Source: Bradyrhizobium sp. SZCCHNS1050 (lineage in GTDB: Bacteria; Pseudomonadota; Alphaproteobacteria; Rhizobiales; Xanthobacteraceae). Taken from it: a stretch of DNA of 64,000 nt. Location of the stretch: assembly GCF_032484785.1 (NCBI RefSeq), contig NZ_JAUETR010000001.1:3227501-3291500 (forward strand), given 5' to 3'. Numbering within the stretch: the first letter of the stretch is position 1; each line of letters opens with the position of its first letter. Shown here piece after piece: positions 35,602-42,462 of this stretch. The notes beneath the pieces were generated by a model that saw nothing but the letters and a program-made list of their open reading frames with translations, ran no database searches and was not told the DNA's origin. Both the position numbers and the translations under genes were made by a program.

Positions 35602-35760
35602 CTAGAGGGCCGGACTGTCCTGCGATGAGAATCGGCCACGCTTCCATGGATGGAGTGCGTGATAAACGCCCGCGCACTTGGCGAGAATATAGTAGATTGT
35701 GTCATCGTCCTCTCTAAGGAGTTTGAACGCTTCGCGTAGCTCTATTCGGGTCGGCGGCAT
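35602..35760 (-). CDS. Possible small protein of 52 residues
   Basis: The frame MPPTRIELREAFKLLREDDD, then TIYYILAKCAGVYHALHPWK, has normal amino-acid composition, but the ribosome binding site is weak. It is the only coherent frame in the 370-bp gap between the three-gene operon and the metalloprotease gene. Low certainty. Confidence 0.3.
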   Translation of the reverse strand: MPPTRIELREAFKLLREDDDTIYYILAKCAGVYHALHPWKRGRFSSQDSPAL

Positions 35761-35925
35761 GGGTTCACCGTCGTCCAGCGAAGGTGCGAAAAACCACGGA
35801 AGCCGAGCGGCAGCGGTCGCGATGGGATTAGGAAGTTATGCGCCAGCGCAAGCGACCTGAGAACTGGCGAAAAACGGACGAGGGGATTAGAAAGCTGGTA
35901 GAAGCCAGGCTGTGGGGGGATCAAA

Positions 35926-36486
35926 ATGCCTAAGTCGACGTTCACTCGAGTTCGCAGGAAGATCGATATCCTCAGACATGAAGCTGGCCACCTCGTCATC
36001 GCGAAATTGCTAGGTTTTGAAACCGGAGAGATTCGGTTTGGCCAGAAAGACGCGGGAGCCGGGATAACCCTTGTCCCGGATTTGCGCGACATCGAGGCCA
36101 TCAAACAATACGTAGCCAGACGCGTGGTCGTGCTCTACGCTGGCGTTGCAGCCGAAGCATTGCGTGGAGTAACGATCGATCAGCAACAGGCGTTGAAAGA
36201 CTTTTCGTCTGAAGTCGGCATGAACGATTTTGCGAAGATCCGTGAGTTGTTGCTTTTGCTTGCGGGACTTGAGAGCGAGGATGACGACCGGCAAAAGCTT
36301 CTCGATAAGTACGTCGAACAATATGCCAACCGGACTGGCGAACTTGTACAGAAGCACGCTCTCACTATCCATGAGGTGGCGAAAGAGCTTGCCGCTGGCA
36401 TTCCGGCTGCTGGTGGACATTTATCTCAGTCGCAAGTCGACGCCCTCTCTTCAGTGAAGAAGATTGAAGTTGGTAGCGAGCTCTGA
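35926..36486 (+). CDS. Stand-alone M41-like (FtsH-type) zinc peptidase
   Basis: The 186-residue product has HEAGH at residues 19-23 (RHEAGHLVIAKLLGFETGEI), the zinc and catalytic motif of the FtsH peptidase family. VVLYAGVAAEALRGV then follows, as in the M41 domain, with an acidic helical stretch (DDDRQKLLDKYVEQYANR). The AAA+ module and membrane anchor of FtsH are absent. It may depend on a partner ATPase; one is encoded 3.5 kb away (31419-32405) on the other strand. A 31-codon frame (35838-35933) overlaps its start and might couple translation. The third zinc ligand is not certain: the acidic Glu/Asp after AAEAL is a candidate. Confidence 0.75.
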   Translation: MPKSTFTRVRRKIDILRHEAGHLVIAKLLGFETGEIRFGQKDAGAGITLVPDLRDIEAIKQYVARRVVVLYAGVAAEALRGVTIDQQQALKDFSSEVGMNDFAKIRELLLLLAGLESEDDDRQKLLDKYVEQYANRTGELVQKHALTIHEVAKELAAGIPAAGGHLSQSQVDALSSVKKIEVGSEL

Positions 36487-36627
36487 GCAAGCCTAGCCCA
36501 GCGGATATACTTCGACCAGCTCGGCTCCTGGCTGTAAAGCGACTGGCGTCCTTGCCCGATCTACGTGCTGTGGCACGGATCGGCACGGTGAGCCCGCGAG
36601 TTGGGATGAGGTCGGGTGTCGGCAGAA

Positions 36628-37542
36628 TTAACCTGGGGGAAGTAGGCCATAGTGCTGGAGCACCCATTTGGTGGCCGCTTGCTTTGCGACCTCGAATCCA
36701 GCTTTAGCGCCTTCCTTCGCGATGTATTTTCGCACATCGGCAAGCCAGCCTTTAGTCTTGGTTCCTATGCTCTCCTGGCCTGAATCCCTATCCGCCTTCA
36801 TAGCGGCTTGGAGAGCGGATATGCCTTCTTGCGTAACGCCAAGCTCCGCAAGAGCCTTTACGAGGCCTGCAGAGTCGCCCTCGGCCAAATTGGTCTGAGA
36901 AATCTGCGAGAAGTTCTGGGCGTGAGATGCGATAAGGATGTTCCCGCCGTAGATGTTGTTGACCACGGAGTGCTCTACGACGCTCTTCGGAACCTGAGAG
37001 GCATCCGTGCTATTGGCCGGTAACGCATCCTTCAATTCTAGAGCGAATCTCAATACGCGATTCCGCACCTGCTCCAAAAGCCCAACGAGCACTGAGCCGG
37101 GGATCTCTTGCCACGCTCTATTGAGGACCAGGTCGCTGTCCTTGAAAAACTTCGTTTGGTATTTCGTGGTGATGTGTGGATTCCACGGAAGAGACGCATC
37201 GGTGGTCTTATCGGGTCGTCCTTCATATGCGGCCGCGGGCTGATGGAGGACACATTTTTCGACGAGCTTCCTGTCCTTTTCCTGCATGATATGAAGGGAA
37301 AGGGGTTGATCGTTCAATTGATAAGCTGATCCGATAAAGTTGCCCCTGTTGACGCAGTTGAACACGCGATAGCTCGGCATTTCATCCTGGCCGCCCGTAT
37401 AACCATCAAGCTCTTGGTCAAGCCATCTCTTGAATTTCTCATTCCTAACCTGGTGTTCAAGCACGAGGCATTTCCGCAAAAGCGTGCCGACCGGCACTTT
37501 ATCGTCGGTTGCGGCCTCAATGATTTCGTTAAGCAGCGCCAT
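36628..37542 (-). CDS. AbiTii-domain protein (abortive-infection related)
   Basis: I chose the ATG of MALLNEIIEAATDDKVPVGT; 36 codons upstream in frame are not protein-like. The N-terminal ~190 residues follow the AbiTii pattern: TLLRKCLVLEHQVRNEKFKR, WLDQELDGY, DEMPSYRVFNC, GNFIGSAYQ. The rest has a short strand-rich part (NNIYGGNILIASHAQNFSQI) and a helical C-terminus (KGWLADVRKYIAKEG, FEVAKQAATKWVLQHYG), giving 304 residues. AbiTii domains occur in proteins tied to phage abortive infection. The effector mechanism is not evident here: there is no nuclease or pore motif that I can name. The gene stands alone on its strand. Confidence 0.72.
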   Translation of the reverse strand: MALLNEIIEAATDDKVPVGTLLRKCLVLEHQVRNEKFKRWLDQELDGYTGGQDEMPSYRVFNCVNRGNFIGSAYQLNDQPLSLHIMQEKDRKLVEKCVLHQPAAAYEGRPDKTTDASLPWNPHITTKYQTKFFKDSDLVLNRAWQEIPGSVLVGLLEQVRNRVLRFALELKDALPANSTDASQVPKSVVEHSVVNNIYGGNILIASHAQNFSQISQTNLAEGDSAGLVKALAELGVTQEGISALQAAMKADRDSGQESIGTKTKGWLADVRKYIAKEGAKAGFEVAKQAATKWVLQHYGLLPPG

Positions 37543-37768
37543 GGGGAATCGCCTCGGATTGAAAACCTTGCCAGTATCACCTTTCGGGTGTGAATTGAAG
37601 CCACTACGACGGGAAGGTCTACTCACTTGGTGACTGGAGCCGTGGCACAAAGCCGAGTAGTAACCACTGGCACCGCTGCCGCTACAATCCTGCCAAGAGA
37701 CAAGTTGAGCGCGTCAGCCTTGGAGATGGCACGCAAAACCTTGAAGGTGGGAAGCAAGCGCTAACCAG

Positions 37769-38680
37769 TGGTTTATCAAGAACCGTATACCCGTAGATGA
37801 GAAGTCGGAGGACGTCGAACTTGTCGATGTCCTCCGGCGCTATTACGAGGCGCACGCGAAAAACATCCGTAGCTCAGGCGGAACGAAGTCCGGCCTTAAA
37901 AATTGGCCGGGCTTCTACAAAGAAGCCACGGTCTCAGACCTGAACGTCCGTAAGCAAGAGGAGTTTCATGCCTACCTTCGTGGGTTGGGCATGAAGGACT
38001 CGACGGTCAGACGTGTCATCACGATTGGTGAGGCTGCTTTGAACTGTGCGCATAAGCGAGGTGAGATTAAATCAATCCCTTGGATCCTCACGGTCTCTGA
38101 AGGGCCTCAAGCTCCGATGGGCCGTCCTATGGAGCTTCAGGAATCAAAAAGTATTGCGAAGCATCGCCGGGCCACGTTCAGATCTTCATCGCCTGGATGC
38201 TCGGGACGCTCGGAAGGAGTGAGGCCATTCTCGAACTCCACTCTCGGCAGGTGAACTGAAAGGATGGGCTTGTAAATCTCTGCCCACCAGGTCGGCCGCG
38301 AACCAAAAAGTATCGGCCTATCGTTGGTCTTCCTTCATACCTCGCTGAAAGCCGTTTTTGACGGGCTTCTCGTCGTGACGAGGGGAAAGCATGTCGAGAG
38401 CATTAAAACGGCCCGGAACGCCGTCCGTGAGTCTACGGGGATAGACGTAACGACCTATAGCCCTAGGCACTCAGGAGGCATCGAGCTTAGGCGTAACGGC
38501 GTGAGCATGGATGACATCGAAGTCCAGCTAGGGCATCGAAGGCCAGGACTCACGGAAGCGTATGTCGCCTTCCGCCCGGACTGCCTCAAACGTGTCGGAG
38601 AGTCCTCGACTAGGTCGTGCGTGCGGCTTGCGTGCGGCTCCCCGTTTGGGGAATGGTCGAGCGCAAACGAAACGGCGTGA
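37769..38680 (+). pseudogene. Tyrosine recombinase, broken by frameshifts and a stop
   Basis: Three frames join into one integrase. The core-binding part is WFIKNRIPVDEKSEDVELVD through FHAYLRGLGMKDSTVRRVI. After a one-base shift near 38145 comes SPGHVQIFIAWMLGTLGRSE (containing the first catalytic Arg) up to a TGA where Trp would fit. After a further shift near 38350 comes TYSPRHSGGIELRRNGVSMD, then VQLGHRRPGLTEAY with the catalytic Tyr. A 44-codon GTG frame (37630-37764) lies just before it and may be its old N-terminus or a separate gene. The fragment ends 17 bp from a tRNA-Thr remnant, the normal place for an integrase and its att site. Inactive. Confidence 0.8.
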
Positions 38681-38697
38681 AGGTTGAGGCAGAGGAC

Positions 38698-38753
38698 TGG
38701 TGCTGCCGGACAGGATTAAACTGTCGACCTCTCTCTTACCAAGGGAGCGCTTC
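38698..38753 (-). pseudogene. tRNA-Thr(GGU) 3' remnant, old attachment site
   Basis: The minus strand gives an anticodon loop TTGGTAA, then GAGGTC, T-arm GACAG-TTTAATC-CTGTC, CGGCAGC and ACCA, the 3' two-thirds of a tRNA-Thr(GGU). The 5' portion is replaced by unrelated sequence, and the anticodon stem no longer pairs fully (CTCCC against GAGAG). It lies directly beside the integrase pseudogene, as expected for an att site left by an element that used tRNA-Thr. Confidence 0.75.
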
Positions 38754-38861
38754 AGAGCGCAGCGATAAAACTTACCTAAGCCACGTAGGCTATGCGGGAG
38801 CCTCGAACAGCAATTTGAGATGGTTGCAGGTCCGCGCAACCAGTGCTCTCTTGCAACGACT

Positions 38862-39137
38862 TCAATGGCCCTCGTCAGATTGACCGCCTTGTTCAGCAAC
38901 GAGTTCCGCGATCCGGCTTACCGCACCGGCATGATTCCGGACCATCGCGCTCCATGTCATGCCCTCCCATGTTTGGCCGGCAAGTGGCCCTCCCAGAACC
39001 ATGGTGACGAAGGTCCCAGAGATTACGGATGGCGACGAACTCTCGGATTCTCGAACCAAGCTCACGATGGTGATGACAATATTGCGGTGTTCGATGGCCG
39101 TAACTGCAACTGTCCGGTCTAGAGGATTTCTTGGCAT
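38862..39137 (-). CDS. Possible small hypothetical protein
   Basis: A 91-residue frame (MPRNPLDRTVAVTAIEHRNI to VSRIAELVAEQGGQSDEGH) led by GGGAGAGG five bases before the ATG. Composition is normal and there may be a buried beta-rich middle (VISGTFVTMVLGGPLAG). No family is known to me. It could be a relic. Confidence 0.4.
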   Translation of the reverse strand: MPRNPLDRTVAVTAIEHRNIVITIVSLVRESESSSPSVISGTFVTMVLGGPLAGQTWEGMTWSAMVRNHAGAVSRIAELVAEQGGQSDEGH

Positions 39138-39377
39138 CGCGCCTCTCCCGCGCGATCAGCTTGGACCGCGGCGTCACACACTTCGGCGGCTAGAATTGGA
39201 CAGCTGATAAACCGAGCGCGCGCATTGAGCTGGCGTCAATCGTGGTGCCAGCTAATTGCACGCGGACCGTGTCCGTTCGCAACTTTTGCTTCGCTCGCAT
39301 CGAGCCTTTCATGAGAATGAGACCGTGGGGCATCCGTCGCTACGCAGGCTTGTCAGCTCTGAGGATATCAATCTGAA
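39138..39377. other. Spacer before the XRE operator
   Basis: About 240 bp with no open frame worth reporting. It probably contains the promoters of the small gene to its left and of the XRE gene to its right. Confidence 0.3.
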
Positions 39378-39395
39378 TATACGTAATTACGTATA
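39378..39395 (+). promoter_or_regulatory. Perfect 18-bp palindrome, candidate operator
   Basis: TATACGTAATTACGTATA is a perfect inverted repeat standing 33 bp before the XRE gene. AT-rich perfect palindromes of this size in such GC-rich DNA are typical XRE binding sites. Negative autoregulation is the simplest reading. The 33-bp distance also places it where RNA polymerase would bind. Confidence 0.6.
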
Positions 39396-39428
39396 GATAG
39401 CAAGAGATTCTGGTGCGTCTCTTGCTGC

Positions 39429-39665
39429 ATGGTTCGGCGGGACATTCATGCTGCGCGGCAGATATTAGCGCGGAATTTACGGCGTCTTCGGCTTGCCCAG
39501 GGCTTGACTCAAGAGGAATTGGCTAACGCGGCTGGTCTGCGGCAGGCTCTTGTCAGCGAGCTGGAGGCAAGTAAGCTCGACGTTCGGCTAGACACCTTGA
39601 GCCGGCTTGCGATCGCGTTGGATGTAAGCATGTCTGACCTATTTGCCGAAGCCAAACGAGGTTAG
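39429..39665 (+). CDS. XRE-family helix-turn-helix regulator
   Basis: A 78-residue protein almost entirely made of a Cro/C1-type domain: LARNLRRLRLAQGLTQEELANAAGL is helices 1-2, RQALVSELEASKLDVRLDTL the recognition helix and helix 4, and SRLAIALDVSMSDLFAEAK the end. It binds DNA as a dimer in this family and has no sensing domain. The palindrome upstream is its probable site. Its place between the broken integrase module and the active integrase suggests control of island genes. Confidence 0.85.
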   Translation: MVRRDIHAARQILARNLRRLRLAQGLTQEELANAAGLRQALVSELEASKLDVRLDTLSRLAIALDVSMSDLFAEAKRG

Positions 39666-39825
39666 TTTCAGATTTGAAGCGCCTTGAGACTTGTGCGCGT
39701 CGTCGGAGTTCTTTGGAGGCCTAACTCGTGTCGCTGTTTCGTTCGCCGTGCATGCCTTTCTCTCGATCCTGCGTGTAGGAACGTAGGGACCTCGGAGGCT
39801 TCTAAGGCCTCGGCCGGAAACGAAT

Positions 39826-40183
39826 CTAGGCAGTGAATTTTTGAACAGGGAAAAGCCGTCCAACGGGTGCAATAAGGTCCTGCTCTCCGCAAAGATCGTC
39901 GCCGAAGCATTTGGCGACGTCACGGCGCGTGATCTCGGTGATGGAGGCGCCGCCGCCTTCCAGCACCGCAAGGCCCATCTCCTCCAGGTCATCGTCGCTG
40001 GGGTGAACGCCGAGCCGGCGGGGATATACCAAACTCTTGCGGGATCTTGCCGGCAATCGCCTCACGCGCGCAGCGGCGTTGCCGACACCTTCCTCACCTC
40101 CGGAGAGCGTTACGAGAATGCGCGCCTCGGCGATCTTCTGCGTTAGGCGTGGCGAGCGAGAGTTTGGCCGGACGGCGGCTCAT
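39826..40183 (-). pseudogene. Unknown gene coupled to the integrase, frameshifted
   Basis: An ATG here overlaps the integrase stop (ATGA). It reads MSRRPAKLSLATP and then loses coherence. From about 40140 a neighbouring frame continues with protein-like sequence: LTQKIAEARILVTLSGGEEG, then SRKSLVYPRRLGVHPSDDDL and EEMGLAVLEGGGASITEITR, ending PVQKFTA. I read this as one gene with a single frameshift. The family is not known to me. Start overlap suggests it was once translated with the integrase. Confidence 0.4.
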
Positions 40184-41421
40184 GCGGCCACCTTCAGCCG
40201 CTTCTTCGCCAGCATGGCGCGGACGAACCTGTCCCATTTCGCCATGCCGGCACGCTTTTCGACCATATAGTGCCAGCGGTCGTAGTGCTTGGAGCTGACG
40301 TCCTGCAGGGCGTGGTTTTGGAGGCGATCGCGGATCTCCTTCAAAACGCCGGCTTTGCCGGCGAGCGTTTTGAACGTCCGGCGGAGATCTCGGTTTGTTG
40401 CATAAGGGATCACGCCGCGGTCTCGCTGACGCCAGACGAAGCTATATAGCGTGCCGTGGCTGACGGGCTTCTTCGGATCCTTGGCCGAAGGGAAAAACCA
40501 GCCGTATTCGTTCGGCTTGATTGACTCGATCAGCTCCGCGGCAAGCAAGGGCACAGGGACGGAGTGAGGCTGGTCGTTCTTGGTCTTGGACCAGTCGATG
40601 ATCCGTTCCTCGGCGTCCCATTGATCGACATGGAGTCGCGCGATCTCCTCAACGCGCTGGCCAGTCAACATGATGAGTTGCACGGCGCGCGGATAGGAGG
40701 GATGGACCGGCGTGTCGGGGCATTCCAACCAGCGATAGAGCTGCACGAACTCGTCTTCGTCAAGCCAGCGCGTGCCCTTGACCTTGGGTTCGGTCGGGAT
40801 GCCCGTCGCCGGATTGAAGGGGAGCCGGAAGCGGCGAACGGATTGCTGCCGATAGTCGTTGTCGGACTTCATACCCCAGCTAAAGGCGGCATGTAGGTAA
40901 GAGCGAACATGATCGGCCATCGACTTGGCGCCGCGCTCATAGATCGGGCGGATCAGCTCGATGATTTCCTCGGCCTCGATCTCGCGGGCAAGGCGATTAC
41001 GCCCGAGCGTGTCGGCGATCTTGTTAAGGCCCTTTTCAGTTTCCTTCCAGGATGGCTTGTCCGCGTCCTTGAGCGCCGCGACGTAACCCTCAAACAGATC
41101 GGCAACGGTGCCGGGGCGGGTATCGGTGGCGATCTTGATGCTTCGGCCCTTCTGAATGACGTCAGCAAAGTCGCGCTTGTAGATCTCGCGGGCCTGGGCG
41201 AGCGACAGCGAGGGATAGGCGCCGATCTTCTTCTTGGTGCGTTTGCCGTCCCGCCATTGCTGCGCCATCCAGTCGGCGGTGACACGCTTCGGCATGGGCT
41301 TGAGAACGAGAACGAGACGGCCGGTGCCACGCCCTTCGCCATCGGCGAGGTTCTCTTGCTTGCGGCTCATCTCGACGCGCTTCAGCGCATGTCGGATCGC
41401 GGTGTCGGTTAGGGCGGGCAT
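40180..41421 (-). CDS. P4-type tyrosine recombinase (island integrase)
   Basis: The 413-residue integrase begins with the DUF4102-like arm-binding region (TDWMAQQW..KKKIGAYPSLSLAQAREIYK). A SAM-like core-binding domain follows (about 105-200), then the catalytic domain. Visible active-site residues are Arg256 in LTGQRVEEI, Lys281 in WSKTKND, Arg347 in RDLRRTF, His370 in LQNHAL and Tyr380 in KHYDRW. The usual His of the HxxR box is Arg344, a tolerated variant in some members. It ends 155 bp from the right radC junction, so it very likely inserted the island. No lesions are seen. Confidence 0.93.
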   Translation of the reverse strand: MPALTDTAIRHALKRVEMSRKQENLADGEGRGTGRLVLVLKPMPKRVTADWMAQQWRDGKRTKKKIGAYPSLSLAQAREIYKRDFADVIQKGRSIKIATDTRPGTVADLFEGYVAALKDADKPSWKETEKGLNKIADTLGRNRLAREIEAEEIIELIRPIYERGAKSMADHVRSYLHAAFSWGMKSDNDYRQQSVRRFRLPFNPATGIPTEPKVKGTRWLDEDEFVQLYRWLECPDTPVHPSYPRAVQLIMLTGQRVEEIARLHVDQWDAEERIIDWSKTKNDQPHSVPVPLLAAELIESIKPNEYGWFFPSAKDPKKPVSHGTLYSFVWRQRDRGVIPYATNRDLRRTFKTLAGKAGVLKEIRDRLQNHALQDVSSKHYDRWHYMVEKRAGMAKWDRFVRAMLAKKRLKVAA

Positions 41422-41576
41422 AGCGTTTCCTCCTTTCCGGAACTGGGATCGGTCGAGGAGAAGAAGGGATCGCTAACTGGGAACGGAAGGCCGTTTTCTA
41501 CCCCTTTTACAGCCCCCAGTTTGCCAAGACCGCCCCCACTACGCAACGCCAAAAAATACGCGATTTCAGAGGTGCT

Positions 41577-42215
41577 TCAATGTGGTTGAGCGTGATCGAG
41601 CTTGATGGAAAAGGGGGTAGTGGGATGGTTGTGCACCAGGATGATCGCAGTGGCCGACAATTCGAGCGCGCGCTTGATCACCTCGCGCGGATAGACCGGC
41701 GTGTGATCGACGGTGCCGGTCTGCTGCACCTCGTCGGCGATCAGCTGGTTGCGCTTGTCGAGAAATAACAGCCTGAACTGCTCCTTGTCGGCGAACGCCA
41801 TGCTGGTGCGGCAATAGGTGATGACGTCCTGCCATGACGCCAGCGCGTGCTTCTGCCGCACCTCGCCCTTGGCGATGCGGTGCGCGGCGGCGGCGATCAG
41901 CTTGAGCTGGGTGATCGAGGCGTCGCCGACGCCGTCGATCTCGCGCAGCCGCGGCTCCGGCGCGTGGATCACCTCGGCGAACGATCCGAACGTCTTGAGC
42001 AGCGCCTTCGCCAGCGGCTTGACGTCGCGCCGCGGCAGCGCGGCGAACAGCACCATCTCCAGCAGCTCGTAGTCGTTGAGCGCGTCGGGACCGGCGCTGT
42101 GAAAGCGCTCGCGCAGCCGCTGACGGTGGCCGTGATAGTGCGGCGTGTCCGGCGGCGTATCGTTGGGAGGAGGGGCTTTCTCGGGCATCGGCGTCAGCAT
42201 GCCGTGACGCCGCAT
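41577..42215 (-). pseudogene. radC: radC, 5' fragment (right side of island)
   Basis: The frame has the RadC N-terminus ([20 protein letters not shown]), the helix-hairpin-helix [14 protein letters not shown] and the MPN domain up to AIILVHNHP. It then runs into island DNA ([14 protein letters not shown]) and stops. The HNH metal ligands are kept but the SxxD part (PTPSQAD) is lost to the left fragment, so any metal-dependent activity is gone. RadC/YicR proteins are widespread but their cellular role is poorly defined. An ATG at the tenth codon ([10 protein letters not shown]) is an alternative start. The intact gene would have about 246 codons. Confidence 0.87.
41623..41635. repeat. Candidate attR core
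   Basis: GGATGGTTGTGCA pairs with GGGTGATTGTGCA at 9514-9526. It falls on the codons for the HNH residues of RadC. Sequence to the right is radC coding DNA; sequence to the left is island DNA that adds 14 unrelated residues ([14 protein letters not shown]) to the truncated RadC. Confidence 0.6.
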
Positions 42216-42258
42216 TTTTGCAACCTCGAAGTGCTCGCGCCCCGCAGGGCGCGCCTTG

Positions 42259-42426
42259 CTAGGCCGCGCGTCCGGTCAACACGATGGCGAAGCCGACGAT
42301 GAGCGAAAATGCTGTGGGGTAGAAGGTGAGCGCAAAGCCGAAGGCGCGGCCCGCGCCGCCGCTGGCATAGCCGAGCCAGAACAGCAGCCGCCCGAGACCG
42401 AACAGGATCACGAGCGTGAGCAGCAC
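42259..42426 (-). pseudogene. MAPEG-family C-terminal remnant
   Basis: The translation [55 protein letters not shown] is the last third of a MAPEG-family membrane protein (glutathione-related transferase fold), with two hydrophobic segments. No upstream part is found; the SARP gene begins 36 bp away. The fragment ends at a natural stop. It shows that the radC region lost DNA before or during island arrival. Confidence 0.6.
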
Positions 42427-42462
42427 CGGACGACGTCCTTCTCGTCCGTCGGGCGATCCTGC

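Larger units (their letters stand above)
9517..41635. mobile_element. Integrative genomic island inserted in radC
   Basis: The ends are set by the two radC fragments and by a shared 10-bp core (TG[A/G]TTGTGCA) at both junctions. A tyrosine recombinase gene sits about 200 bp inside the right end and an excisionase-like HTH gene about 130 bp inside the left end, the usual layout of a P4-type island. Inside are five insertion sequences, a defence-like right half, an intron-bearing tRNA-Leu and remnants of another integrase module. No conjugation, replication or nodulation genes are visible, so it would need help to transfer. Codon use and spacer density are less regular than in the flanks. Confidence 0.82.

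Noticed and set aside
38617..38883. Protein-coding frame across the tRNA-Thr remnant
   Set aside because: The peptide comes from reading through a tRNA (antisense phrases such as GLNCRPLSYQGSA) and has no start signals.
9517..41635. Symbiosis island or conjugative element
   Set aside because: No nod, nif, fix, relaxase or type IV secretion genes can be seen. The content fits a defence and IS-rich integrative island.
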